Assembly: GCA_029216955.1 (NCBI GenBank)
Contig: JANAVB010016199.1
Location: 13,358,489 to 13,422,488 of the forward strand
From: Iris pallida
Lineage: Eukaryota > Streptophyta > Magnoliopsida > Asparagales > Iridaceae
DNA: 64,000 nt
Reading direction: 5' to 3'
This document shows positions 12,589 to 25,941 of this stretch, in pieces; the first letter of the stretch is position 1, and the number at the start of each line of letters is the position of its first letter. The notes under the pieces were generated by a model. That model did not search any database and was not told the origin of the DNA. It saw only the letters and a list, made by a program, of their open reading frames with translations. A program made the translations under genes and the position numbers.

Positions 12589-14213
12589 CCCACTCTCCCA
12601 GTTCGCTCTCTTCATTCTCTCAAGTTTTTTTCTTTCTCTTTAGAACTCTCACTGCCTTGGGGATGAAAACAATTGTTCTCGTTTTTGTGTTTTTTATTAA
12701 TATTATTTTTATTATTTTTATTCTTTATTTTTGTGTTGTATTACAGTATTAAATATTAATTAGTATTCTATTATCACTTCTATGAGAGTAAATATATGTA
12801 ATATTTATTAAGTGTGTTATTATTGTTATGGATACTATTATCATTAGTTTTATTAAAATTATTATTGTTATTTATTTTTCATATGTAGTAAATATCCCTA
12901 AAAATATATTTATAACAAAATATAGTATTGGGTTTTATGCCTATATGTAATTTTAAATTTTGGATTAGAATTTCAAATATATTAATTCTATCCATTTTAA
13001 ATATATTTTACCTAAAATTATACATTTTTTAAAAAAATTAGGGGTGTTAGTCCTAAAATGATTTACTAGAATTTCAAACATATTTTCCTAAAAGATTTTT
13101 GACCAATGAAATATAGTTTTTTGAAATAATAAATCATTTCCTAAATATTCTAATATTACTCAAAAAGGTTTTCAATATAAATATTATTTTTGCTTATTAA
13201 AATATTTTCTAAAGATAGTTAAATTTTTATTTATCTTGACCGTGACTAATCTTATTATTCTTATTCCTTTTCCGAAATTATGTACTTACTTAAGTCAACC
13301 CTAGCTAATCAGACTGTTCTGGACTCAATGGAGTAGTCTGTCCTATCATTAAAGGCCATCTTATGAAGTTTTAACACTGAAGATAGTTCCGTGCAATCAT
13401 GATTATTGCACCACACCAGGCACCACTATTAGGCAAGTATACCTTGTCTATTTGATTTACAGTATTTACATGCTTTACTTACCAGTCATTTACGTGTTAT
13501 ACTGTTGCATATTTTTCCTATTCATTACATACATGTTGTCCTAACGATATATTCCTGATTATACTTATTCCTGGTTGGTCATGTTGACACATGAGATGAG
13601 ATACACGGAGTGTTGCATTGCATGCTAAGTGACCTTACAAGTTCTTGTTTAGCCATGTTCCTTGTTAGAAGACTAACTAGACGTATCGTGGATGCGAAAC
13701 GGACAGTAACATTTGGGAGTGGAGGACGACAACTACTTGCGCGGGCTATGTTGTGCACTTATATTATATATATATGTATTTATATTATTTGGATAGGAGC
13801 CCTGTTTCCTGAGTTACAACCTCTCTTAGTTACCGTTGATACTCCAGTACTAGAGCTATGGCTATATGTACGCCAGACCCGGATGTCTTTTACTTTGGAG
13901 ATATCTGCGCTTGCGAACGTCCTCCTCAAATTGTATTGCATATAGGTGGCTAGACATGATTAGTGTTAGTTGTCTTTGTAATTCCCGTTCATTCATGTTA
14001 TTACTCTATTTTATTTTTTATATGTATGTTATGTATCTTGTTACGTCCCTCTGAGGACCTGGTTATCTCTCCAGGTGTGTGTTTTTTGACTTTTCGCAGA
14101 AGTTTCAGCCAAGATCGTGATCTTCTTTCTCTATCGAAGATGACTTGCTCTTGGATCATCCTTGCTGCTTGTATTCTTTATTTTGTTATTTTCTTCTTTC
14201 TAGTTTCATGTTG
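12589..14213 (+). repeat. 5' LTR of element C, first visible piece
   Basis: Aligns with about 40620-42213 of C's 3' LTR, from the TTTCTTTCTCTTTAGAACTC region through AGTTTCATGTTG, where D interrupts it. It contains the AGGCAAGTATACC box (13431-13443) and the TCTGAGGACCTGG box (about 14050). Small open frames here (13610-14298) recur in the 3' LTR only as non-coding similarity. Confidence 0.85.
14209..14213. repeat. Target-site duplication of element D, left copy
   Basis: TGTTG here and at 36946-36950 flank D exactly. Removing D and one copy restores C's LTR as in its 3' copy at about 42212. Confidence 0.9.
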
Positions 14214-16169
14214 TGTCACGATCCGCTACCCAAATTGTTGGGCCGGGCCGAGTCATGTCCAGCCTACGCTTGAGATAAAGCGTAGTAAGCTGTTCTAAAG
14301 ATAACAAGATAAGGCTAAAATGTGCTAACAGTTCTATATATAATAAAGAGTCATAAATGTTGCCAAACACAAAAGTCATCTCGTATAATAGTAAGTCCAA
14401 GTACAAGTCCGAAATATAATGCTGGATACAGGTCTAGTCACAAAATACATAGTCTGATACATGACTACTCTCAAAAGTCCAAAGTAAATAGACAACTAGA
14501 CGAGTTTTCCCGCATGTACATCCTCGTAAGATAAAGCCTGGTCCTCGGCAGTAACTCTATAATATGAATCATAGAGCAACTCCTCCTCAGTAAAAATACC
14601 TACAACGTTATCCTGTCAGGACGGGAGCAAGTACTGATTCTAGCAAACATATAATACTGATCATGTGATGGAAAGAAATAAAATGACATATCTTGTTTAT
14701 CCAGTTTTAGATACATTTTATTATGGCAATAATTATTCGTTTTAAAGTTTAAAACTGTAGTAGGTGAGTGATCAGTCAATAGGTAATCAGGATATACAGT
14801 GGTACATATCAATTTTCTGAAGTGTACATACGTACCCTTAACGACATCGGTGTATGTCCATACACAAACGCGGGATCAGACATACGATAAAGTTACATAT
14901 AGAATGTAACAGTGCTCGGTAAATACATACGGAGAAGGGGGGCATGATCACGTACACTACTAACAGTTTTCCCTTAACCCGTTGTTTAAATATGTGAGAG
15001 ATATGAAAACTGTCCTAAGCATGGTAGAGACTGAAAGTAATACAACATGTGAAGTTTTAACTTGCTACCCCAAGGATCAGCATTTAACATGGTTGGAAAT
15101 CACAGTTTATGGTTATAGCAGTATGTAAAGTTTGTAGAAGTACTTGTCTTTAGTAAAGCAAAGCAGCAATAAAAATACTATAGATGCCTGGTGACTCGTC
15201 ACTGTAGAAATAACACATAAACTTAGTTTTTTATACTAAGTTAAATACTAAGACACTAGTTGTGTGCTACGACTTTCTGACTGGACACCTAGCCAAATGA
15301 TGACTTTAGCATAAGAGACCAATATGAGGTGGCACAATACTCTAAATAACTTTCTATGGCCTTTACACTAGTGCGAGGTGAGGTCCAATACTATAATAAC
15401 TCAAAACGACACAAAACATTGAAAGTCGTAATTATTTAATAAATAAATCGAACTGTACATTGTGTTCCAATAATTTTTGAGATAGACAAAAAGCTCAAAT
15501 TTACATAGAATAAAGTACCAAAATGATCCTTGTTAATTATAGAAATTTATAATAATTTTTCTGGAATTTATAAACCTTCATAAATATTTATTAAAAATCA
15601 GCAAACATATGTATACTGAAAATGAGTTCTATTTTCCTATTTTTATAAAATACCAAAATTACTTATTAAATGCTGGAACAATTATAATAAATTATCTAAA
15701 TTAACATATTATTTAAATACAATTTTTCCAAGATTTTTACAGCACTTAAAATATATATAAAAATTCAAAAACAACAAGTAATAATTTCTGGAAAATAATT
15801 AATTAATTATTACTATTTTTTCCATGTATTCAAAAATTGAACTGAAATCCAGATACAGGACCCAGAGCCATGAATCAAGTCCAATATGACTTGTACAGAC
15901 GCTAAATGTATTAGACACAATTAGACCCAAAAATTCATGCTAGGCTTGGACATCAATTGGTCATAATCAATAAAATTACATGAATTTAAATATAAATAAT
16001 ATATTTTAAAGTGGTAAAATTGCAAGTCACAAAATATATAATAAAATAACTTATAAAATTTTACATAATAATATTTTGTACAAGATAGAATTTGAAATAC
16101 ATACATAAATATACAACAACAATATTTATACATATACATATAAATATATAGATATTTATATATATATAA

Positions 16170-16483
<314 letters not shown>

Positions 16484-17220
16484 AATAGTATATATATAAT
16501 AATATATATATACATAAATACATATATATATACATATATATATATAAATACATATATACATATATAATAAAATAAAATAAAAACAAAAATAAAACAAAAA
16601 GAAGAGGGAAAGGGGGGGCTCGAACTCGGGTCAGACAAAGGGGTCGGGTCTCAGCGCGCTCGGGCTGGCCAGGGGGTCAGTCCGAGTCATGTGTTAAGGA
16701 ATGGGTTTGAGTTAGTTTTAAGTTAGATTTTAGGTTAATGGGTTTTAACCCAACAGCAGCCCAGTAACCCGTTAACCCTATAGTCCTGTGTCCTGACAGT
16801 TAAGGACACAAGGATACACGAGTCTCGTGTCCGGGCCATGCACGACACGCACGGGTCGAGTTGGACGTGTCCAGACTTACCACTAGGTTCGTCAGGACGC
16901 GGCGAGTCGCATATGTGAAGACGAGACACGGAAATGACACGAAAGAGAACTGACACGTACGTGTCCAAGTCGAGCGGGCTGTTGGTACGACGACAGGGCG
17001 GAGGAAGCGTCGGCGTCGCGGCGCTGGGGTGGCGCTGCACTCGTCTGGCCTCGGCGAACTCGGTGGTGGCGGTTGTGGGTGGTGAATGTACCTGTGGGGG
17101 TGGCGCTAGGGGTCGCCGGAGTTGGGGTTAGGGTTAGGGTTCTCGTCGGAGAAGAAAGAGTGAAGGCGGCGCTGTGGGGGGTCGTGGTAGTGTGCTAGGG
17201 TTAGGGTTTGGTCAGGAGGG

Positions 17221-17230
17221 TATTTATAGG
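17221..17230 (-). promoter_or_regulatory. TATA box of D 3' LTR
   Basis: CCTATAAATA on the minus strand, followed closely by AAACCCTAACCC (minus, about 17216-17203). The 5' LTR has CTATAAATTC at 36490-36481 in the same setting. Confidence 0.65.
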
Positions 17231-17683
17231 GGGAAGGAGGTCGGTTGTGGGGATGGGGCTGGCCGGGAAAGGCGGGTGAAGTCGGTGGTCGTCGGGGCAG
17301 CTGGCCGGTCGTCGGGGGCAGTTGGGAGGAGAGAGAAAGAAACGTGAGGGGGTGATTGGCAAATTACAGCAAGGTCCCCCGAATATTGGGGTCTTGCAAA
17401 TTAACCCTAAGCCTAACAGTTTGCAAATTATTATTTGCAAATCACAATTAAAATAATTCACTAATTTGCAAACTGATATAATAACAATTTGACAAATTGC
17501 ATAATAATATTAAAACAAATTTAAATATTAAAAAATAATATATTTTGATTTAAAAATTAATTAAAAATCATTTAAAAATTCTAAAAAATTACTAATAATT
17601 ATTATAAATCATTTTAAAGCTAAATAGGTCATTAACATCTAACTAACACTAATTATACCAAATTTGAAAAATAGGGGCTGACA

Positions 17684-17720
17684 AGTCTTTCCTCCTTGAA
17701 AAATTTTGTCCTCGAAATTC
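17684..17720 (-). other. Polypurine tract region of element D
   Basis: On the minus strand AATTTCGAGGACAAAATTTT is followed by CAAGGAGGAAAGACT directly before the LTR start at 17683. This is the usual plus-strand primer position for gypsy elements. The same motif ends the interiors of A, C, E and K in related form. Confidence 0.85.
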
Positions 17721-17808
17721 ACAAGGATAGAAAACTCTACAAAGATTCTAACATAACAAGCAATGCATTAAATGACTAAGGCTACGATCAAAACTAATCT
17801 CTAAGGTA

Positions 17809-20800
17809 TCAAGCGGGAACGGGTGGTTCCCTCGCAGCTGTTGGGTCAAACAAGTAAGGATATCTCTCCCTTATGTCCGATTCCCTCTCCCAAGTAGATT
17901 CACCCGGAGAGTGACGGCTCCAAGCTACTCGTACTAAGGGTATGACTTTGTTCCTCAGCCTCTTCTCCCTCCTGTCCAATATCTCCACTGGCTGCTCAGT
18001 GACTGCAAGGCTCAGTCCGATTTTCAACTCTGAATGATCTAGCACATGGCTGGGGTCCGGAACATATCTCCTCAGCTGAGACACATGAAAGACATCGTGA
18101 ACTGCTACAAGATTGGTTGGAAGTGCAACCCTGTAAGCTACCTCTCCGATCCTACCAAGTATCTCGAACGGCCCGATGTATCTGGGGCTTAACTTGCCTC
18201 CTCGCCCGAACCGGATCGTCCCTCTAGTAGGTGATATCTTCACTAGCACCATATCTTCGTCGGCGAACTCCATCGGTCTGCGACTAGCATCGGCCCAGTA
18301 TTTCTGCCTGTCATGAGTGACTCTGAGCCTGTCTCTGATCATCCCGACCTTCTATGCTGCATCCGTGATCATTTCTGGCCCAAGCATAACTCTGTCCCCA
18401 ACATCATCCCAAAAGAGCGGAATACGGCATCGTCGTCCATATAGTGCCTCGAAAGGAGACATACCGATGCTGTCTTGGTAGCTGTTGTTGTATGAAAACT
18501 CTACCAAGTACAGATAGCTCTCCCATGATCCGCCAAAGTCCAGCACACAAGTCCTCAGCATGTCCTTTAGCGTCTGTATTGTCCTCTCGGACTGCCCATC
18601 TGTCTGCGGGTAGTACGCCGTACTGAACTTGAGCCGACTGTCCAACTCCTCCTGCAAGCTCCTCTAGTAGTGGGACGTGAATCTGCTGTCTCGGTCCGAC
18701 ACGATGCTCACTGGTACTCCGTGCAAGCAAACTATCTGCTGCATGTATAGCTCTGCCAACTTCTCGGTGGAAAGCCCTACCTTGAAGGGTATAAAGTGCG
18801 CACACTTCGTCAGCCTGTCCACGATGACCCAAATGGCATCCTTCCCTCCTTGGGAACGAGAAAGCTCTGAGACGAAGTCCATGGTAATATGTTCCCACTT
18901 CCACTCGGGAATGGGTAATGGCTGCAATAGACCAGCTGGCGTCTGGCGTTCTGCCTTGATCTGCTGGCAAACTAGACATCTCGAAATAAAACGTGATACA
19001 TCTCTCTTCATCCCGTGCCACCAAAGATGTTCTCGCAAGTCACGGTACATCTTGTTGGCACCAGGGTGAATAGAATATCGAGATCAGTGCACCTCCTGTA
19101 AGACTGCCTCTATCAGCTCTCCATTCGACACGCACAATCGGCTGCCATGCCTCAAGGATCCATCCTCTGCTACGGTGAAGTCATCCAGCAATCCAGCTAA
19201 AGCCTGGGCTCGAAGTCGGCGAAGGCTCTCATCTGTAGACTGTGCCTCCTTGATCTGCTCCATCAAACCAGACTAAATGTCAAGCTCCATCATCTGTATC
19301 ACTGATCCTGGCCGAACTATCTCGATATCGAGCTTCTCCAGATCTTCCCGTAAATACCGATCTATCATCAGATACAATGCCATCGGATTCCTGCTCAGCG
19401 CATCCGCCACCACATTTGCCTTCCGGGGTGATACTGTAAATCGATATCGAAGTCCTTCATTAACTCCAACCATCGTCTTTGCCTCATGTTCAGCTCTTTC
19501 TGTATGAACACATACTTCAAGCTCTTGTGGTCAGTAAAGATTTCCATACGCTCTCCGTATAAGTAATGTTTCCATAACCTGAGTGCAAAGATCACCGCAG
19601 CTAACTCTAGGTCATGGGTAGGATAGTTCCGCTCATGAGTCCGTAATTGCCTAGATGCATAAGCAATCACTTTTCTATGCTGCTGTAGGACACATCCTAG
19701 CCCCTTTCCCGAAGCATCGCTGTATATGGTAAAACCTCCAGATCCTGAAGGTAATGTTAGAACTGGAATGGTCGTCAGCCTCCTCTTCAACTCCTCAAAT
19801 GCTGCCTGGCAGTCCTCTGACCAGATGTACTCTGTATCCTTCTGCGTCAGTTTCGTCATGGGTTCAGCTATCCTAGCAAAGTCCTGGATGAACTTCCTAT
19901 AATAGCCGGCTAAACCCAAAAAGCTCCTGATCTCTGAAACTGACGTCGAAGCCTTCCATGTCTCAACGGCAGCAATCTTCCTGGGATCCACCGAGATCCC
20001 CTCTCCAGTAACTATATGACCGAGAAACTCCACTCGATCCAAAAAGAACTCGCACTTCGATAATTTGGCAAACAACCTCTCCTGCCTCAGAATCCCCAAA
20101 ACTGTTTGCAAGTGCTCTGCGTGTTCCTCCGGTGTCTTCGAGTATATCAGGATGTCGTCGATAAACACTACGATGAACTTATCCAGATACTGGTGAAATA
20201 TCTTATTCATCAAGTTCATAAAGACAGCTGGCGTATTTGTGAGACCAAATGGCATTACCAGAAACTTGTACTGCCCGTACTTTGTGTTGAACGCCGTCTT
20301 CTGGATGTCTGCAGCCCTGACTTTCACCTGGTGGTAATCGGATCTCAAATCTATCCTAGAAAACACCTTCGACCCACTCAACTGGTCGAACAAATCATCT
20401 ATCCTGGGCAGAGGATATTTGTTCTTAATGGAGATGGTATTCAACGCCCGGTAGTCAATACACAACCAAACTGTACCATCCTTCTTCGGTACAAAAAGCA
20501 CTGGCGCTCCCTATGGAAAAGCATTAGATCGAATGAAACCCTTTTTCAACAGGTCATCAATCTGCTACTTCATCTCTACGGCCTCCTTGGGATTCACTCT
20601 ATAGCAAGCCCGGGATATTGGAGATGAACCCGGTACTAAATCTATAGTGAACTTCGCATCTCTGTCAGGCGAAAGTCCTGGAAGATCCTCTGGGAATACA
20701 TCCATAAACTCCCTAATGATAGGGTATGGCGGTACTATCTCCCCAACTGTCGCACAACAGTTCGGCTCTAGGCTGATCTCCGGCCCTGTCCTCCTGACAC

Positions 20801-21159
20801 TGAATGGTGCCGTGCCCAGGGGACTGAACAGAATACTACCCTCATGACAGTCTATAGCTGCATGGGTATAGCTAAGCCAGTCCATCCCCAATATGATATC
20901 ATACCCGGGAAGTGGCATCACAAAGAATCGTCCTCTAAATTCTCTCCCAACTATAGTAATAGAGCATCTATAGATAGCTCTAATGGGCACTGGTCCGCCT
21001 TCCGTCATTACTCTACTCATCTCCTCGGTAGGAGAAGCTACTAAGTGGTGTTTATGCATAAACTCTAATGACAGAAAGCTATGAGATGTACCGGAATCAA
21101 ACAAGCATAGAGCTAGAAAAGTATGCAAATAAACATGACATGTGATGACGTCTGCCAAA
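17809..21159 (-). pseudogene. pol: Broken pol of element D (protease, RT, RNase H, integrase, chromodomain)
   Basis: Reads right to left in the frame of gag until about 19440. Protease has LFDSGTS (DSG at 21098-21090). RT has the [11 protein letters not shown] block and FIDD (20165-20154); RNase H has [11 protein letters not shown] (about 19720) and [10 protein letters not shown] one-base loss near 19430, inside the [11 protein letters not shown] motif, shifts the frame. Integrase shows HPGANKMY, the H...H...CLVC zinc site, [17 protein letters not shown] and TDGQSERT for the DDE triad. The C-terminus has [13 protein letters not shown] and a chromodomain (ILDRREK...[16 protein letters not shown]). 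Nonsense codons lie at 20567-20565, 20513-20511, 19275-19273, 19086-19084, 18666-18664 and 18354-18352; most fit CAG-to-TAG or TGG-to-TAG. All catalytic residues I can see are kept. Confidence 0.92.
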
Positions 21160-22475
21160 TAATCTGGCTCCGAAACCTGCTCCTGCTCCGGCTCCGGCTC
21201 AAGAGCCAGACTATAAGTCTTTTCCTGGGGTCCCTTCTGCTGCTGCAGATGTTGCCCAAACCTCTGCTGCTGAGTCGAAAGCGGCGGTCCTCTAGACTGT
21301 GGTCCGGCACCTGGTACCCTGGCTACCGGGCAGTCTCGTAGCTGATGGGTGGCAGACCCACAAGCTAAATACTGTCCTAATCTCTTCCTACAGACGATAG
21401 GGTCATGGCCTGGCCTCTTACAGAATACACACAAAGCTTCCTTCTGCTGCTGCCGGGGTCCCGGGGCTATAACTGGCAGGGTTGGATGATGTGATGTAGG
21501 GGGACGGTAAGTCTGCTGGTGCGACGTCGGTGCTCTCGGCTGGAAAGCCTGACGCTTGGACGGTCCTTCGAGGTATACAAAAGCCGGCCTCTTGCAAGAC
21601 AGAAGACGCTTCTCTATGCTCCGTGCCAACACTAGGCTCTGGTAGTAGTCAGTCGTACCATTCGCCACTATAAGAATGCCAATGTCTGGAACTAGCCTAT
21701 GGCAAAAACTACGCATCATCTCCTCATGGTCTACAACTAGACTAGGAGCGAAATGGCTCAGGCGACTAAACTCTGCTGTATACTCGTCAACAGAACGGTT
21801 CCCCTGCTGAATGTTCTAAAATCGTAGCCCCATGGCTACCCTAGCGGTGGTCGAGAAGAATTTCTTCTTGAACTGGGTCTTGAACTGATCCCAAGTGGCC
21901 TTCCTTCTCGCGAATAGCGGCTCATTCCGGAACCAAACTTCTGCCAAGTCTATCAGCAGAAATCCTGCTGCCTCGACCTGGAGGTCATTCGGCAACCTAG
22001 CTCCAAGGAGCTTCCTCTCTACTGATTCTAGCCAGTCATCTGCTACTACTATGCCCTCGGTCCCTAAGAACTCCTTGGGGTTCAGACCCATGAAGTCCTT
22101 GATTGTCCCTGCTCTCTGCCGTGGCTCTATAGGTGGTGGGACCATGGTACGTTCCTTAGAACGCTTCATGCTCTGGCGGAGTAGGGTGGTCTGCTCCTGA
22201 TGGGTCGTTAGGAACCCCTGGATCAGAGTGAGCAGTTGGTTCCCGTCGAGTGTGACGGAAGCCTGGGCAGGTATAGTAATAGGTGGTGGTGGAAGTATCG
22301 GGTCCTGCTGGAACTGTGATGTGAAAGGTGGTGGAGGCATCTGGGTTTGTAGATTTGTGGAGTGGGGGAATATGGTAGGTGGAGGTGGAGGTGTATCGAT
22401 CAACTGGTCAACCGACTGGATAGGGAGTGTACCATTCTCAGGTATGACATACTGGGATGAACGGGTGAGCACCAT
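21160..22475 (-). pseudogene. gag: Gag of element D, one nonsense codon
   Basis: The start is ATG at 22475-22473, directly behind a TTTAG that looks like a 3' splice site; MVLTRSSQYV begins the protein. Residues 1-100 are rich in Pro, Gln and Thr. The capsid core follows (about residues 100-260, with DDWLESVE and WDQFKTQFKKKFF). A nonsense codon (TAG, 21818-21816, probably from CAG) falls in the core, but the frame continues. The first zinc knuckle, CVFCKRPGHDPIVC (from 21431), is intact. The second has lost its first Cys (YLAC in place of CLAC). Gag leads into protease in one frame, as in other chromoviruses with a single gag-pol frame. The boundary with pol is approximate. Confidence 0.88.
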
Positions 22476-23661
22476 CTAAATAAATAAATAAAAAGGACTT
22501 ATAAGGACTCCTTTAAGTAAACAATCATAAATGACAAGAAAATCCAATTTGGTAATAACGAACACGTGATGCGTTTCCTATGTTGCAGTCCTAGTATTCC
22601 TCTTGGTGTTTTTAGCGTCATTCCTAATGTTGTCTAATTATCTTAAGTTCCTAATTGCAGGCAAGCTTGGTACAATAACGTAACCAAACAATTTAGTCAG
22701 GACCTGCGTGGGCCACCACTAAAAATATGTCACGATCCGCTACCAAAATTGTTGGACCGGGCCGAGTCATGTCCAGCCTACGCTTGAGATAAAGCGTAGT
22801 AAGCTATTCTAAAGATAACAAGATAAGGCTAAAATGTGCTAACAGTTCTATATGTAATAAAGAGTCATAAATGTTTCCAAACACAAAAGTCATCTCGTAT
22901 AATAGTAAGTCCAAGTACAAGTCCGAAATGTAAAGCTGGATACAGGTCCAGTCATAAAATACATAGTCTGATACATGACTACTCTCAAAAGTCCAAAGTA
23001 AATAGACAACTAGACGAGTTTCTCCGTAGGTACATCCTCGTAAGATAAAGCCTGGTCCTCGACAGTAACTCCATAATATGAATCACAGAGCAACTCCTCC
23101 TCAGTAAGAATACCTACAACGTTATCCTGTCAGGACGGGAGCATGTACTGATTCTAGCAAACATATAATACTGATCATGTAATAGAAAGAAATAAAATGA
23201 TATATCTTGTTTATCCAGTTTTAGATATATTTTATCATGGCAATAATTATTCGTTTTAAAGTTTAAACCTGTAGTAGGTGAGTGATCAGTCAATAGGTAA
23301 TTAGGATGTACAGTAGTACATATCAATTTTCTGAAGTATACATACGTACCCTTAACGGCATCGGTGTATGTCCATACACAAACGCGGGATCAGACATACG
23401 ATAAAGTTACATATAGAATATAACAGTGCTCGGTAAATACATACGGAGAAGGAGGGCATGATCACGTACACTACTAACAGTTTTCCCTTAACCCGTTATT
23501 TAAATATGTGAGAGATATAAAAATTGTCCTAAGCATGGTAGAGACTGAAAGTAATACAACATGTGAAGTTTTAACTTGCTACCCCAAGGATCAGCATTTA
23601 ACATGGTTGGAAATCACAGTTTATGGTTATAGCAGTATGTAAAGTTTGTAGAAGTACTTGC
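22476..23661 (-). other. Candidate leader intron of element D
   Basis: On the minus strand CTAAAG|GCAAGTACTT (boundary 23662/23661) fits a GC-type 5' splice site. TTTATTTATTTATTTAG ending at 22476 fits a 3' splice site directly against the gag ATG. The interval holds the end of the 5' LTR, the primer site and upstream ATGs. It is inferred from motifs only. Confidence 0.42.
22701..22718 (-). other. Primer-binding site of element D
   Basis: On the minus strand TGGTGGCCCACGCAGGTC starts 9 bases behind the LTR end at 22728. It differs by one base from the site of E and fits the 3' end of plant tRNA-Ile(AAU). Confidence 0.8.
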
Positions 23662-25252
23662 CTTTAGCAAAGCAAAGTAGCGATAAAAATGCTATAGATG
23701 CCTGGTGACTCGTCACTGTAGAAATAACACATAAACTTAGTTTTTTTATACTAAGTTAAACACTAAGACACTAGTTGTGTGCTATGACTTTCTGACTGGA
23801 CACCTAGCCAAATGATGACTTTAGCATAGGAGACCAATATGAGGTGACACAATACTCTAACTAACTTTCTAGGGCCTTTAAACTAGTGTGGGGTGAGGTC
23901 CAATACTATAATAACTCAAAACGACACAAAACATTGAAAGTCGTAATTATTCAATAAATAAAGCAAACTGTACATTGTGTTCCAATAATTTTGAGATAGC
24001 CAAAAGCTCAATTTTACATATATTAAAGGAACAAAATGATCCTTGTTAATTATAGAAATTTATATTAATTTTTCTGGAATTTATAAACCTTCATAAATAT
24101 TTATTAAAAATCAGCAAACATATGTATACTGAAAATGAGTTCTGTTTTCCTATTTTTATAAAAACCAAAATTACTTATTAAATACTGGAAAAATTATAAT
24201 AAATTATCTAAATTAAAATAGTATTTAAATACAATTTTTCTCAAATTTTTACAGCATTAAAATATATATAAAAATTCAAAAACAGCAAGTAACAATTTCT
24301 GGAAAATAATTAATTAACTATTTACTATTTTGTCCATGTATTCAAAATTGAACCGAAGTCTAGATACAGGACCCAGAGCCATGAATCAAGTCCAATATGA
24401 CTTGTACAGACTCTAAATGTATTAGACACAATTGGGCCCAAAAACCCATGCTAGGCTTGGACATCAATTGGTCATAATCAATAAAATTATAGAAATTTAA
24501 ATATAAATAATATATTTAAAGTGGTAAAATTGTAAGTCACAAAATATATAATAAAATAACTTGTGTAATTTTACATAATAATATTTTGTACAAGATAGAA
24601 TTTGAAATACATACATAAATATACAACAACAATATTTATATATATATACATATAAATATATAGATATTTATATATATATATATATAATGGATATATATAC
24701 ATATAATAAATATACATACATATATATAAAAGTACTAAATATAAAATATACATATATATATATACAAATACTGTATATATATATACATATAAAACAGTAT
24801 ATATATAATAATATATATACATAAATACATATATATATATACATATATATATATAAATACATATATACATATATACATATATAATAAAATAAAATAAAAA
24901 CAAAAACAAAACAAAAAGAAGAGGGAAAGGGGGGCTCGAACTTGGGTCAGGCAAAGGGGTCGGGTCTCAGCGCGCTCGGGCTGGCCACGGGGTCAGTCCG
25001 AGTCATGTGTTAAGGAATGGGTTAGAGTTAGTTTTTAAGTTAGATTTTAGGTTAATGGATTTTAACCCGATAGCAGCCCAGTAACCCGTTAACCCTATAG
25101 TCTTGTGTCCTGACAGTTAAGGACACAAGGATATACGAGTCTCGTGTCCGGGTCATGCACGACACGCACGGGTCGAGTTGGACGTGTCCAGACTTACCAC
25201 TAGGTTCGTCAGAACGCGACGAGTCGCATATGTGAAGACGAGACACGGAACG
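22728..25252 (-). repeat. 5' LTR of element D, part next to gag
   Basis: Begins (plus strand) TGTCACGATCC and matches 14214-16932 of the 3' LTR until E interrupts at 25253. It carries the intact AGGCAAGTAC box (23663-23654, minus). The rest of this LTR is at 36195-36945. No gene is seen. Confidence 0.92.
25248..25252. repeat. Target-site duplication of element E, left copy
   Basis: GAACG here and at 36195-36199 flank E exactly, inside the LTR of D. Confidence 0.93.
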
Positions 25253-25519
25253 TGTCACTTCCCGTTCCCAGAATAAAGTATTTTATACGTGTACTTTTTG
25301 AATATACTTATTCAATATTTATCATGCATTTATTCTGTATTTAAATTCTTTAATTTTGTGCTTATTAATTTTTCTGTATTTTATTTTCTGCTTTTCTTGG
25401 CTCTTGGTTCATTTCGGTTCATGGGAAACCAACTTGGTTTGGTTTGGTTCAACATGGAAAGGAATGGATGGCTTGGATTTGGTGGAGAGAATGAATGGTG
25501 GAGATCCACTTGACCTTGA

Positions 25520-25527
25520 TATAAAAG
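25520..25527 (+). promoter_or_regulatory. TATA box of E 5' LTR
   Basis: TATAAAAG is followed by a CT-rich Y-patch (25530-25560) and AAACCCTAACCC (about 25578-25589). The same block is at 33551-33558 in the 3' LTR. The layout is that of a plant TATA-type core promoter. Confidence 0.75.
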
Positions 25528-25941
25528 TTCTTCTTCCACTCTCTCTCTCTTCATTCATTCACATTTACTCCTCCACCAAACCCTAACCCATTTGGAGAGG
25601 CAAGTACATCTTGCATACCATGAGGGATTTCATGCATCCCCAATTATTTTTAGTTTATGTTATTCATCTTCTCTTCCTCTACAAGTTTAGGTCTTGAAGT
25701 TTTTGTTTTCCATGGATGGTTGGGTGTAGATCTAAGTTTTAAGTTTTGGTTTTCATAGTTTTGGTTTTCATATGAAATTTAGAGTTTTGATCTATCAAAC
25801 ATTGTTGTTTTCGAAATTAAGTGGTTCCATGTTGTAGAGAATTTAATTCTACTAAAGTTTGGCTTTTGAAAAGTTATATTTTGATTTATTTTATGGAAGT
25901 TATGGCAAAAAGTATTTTGGTTCGTTCTTATATTCATCTGC

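Noticed and set aside
17122..17141. TTAGGG repeats as an internal telomere or chromosome fusion site
   Set aside because: Only two or three units, and at the same place in both LTRs of D, so they are part of the element.
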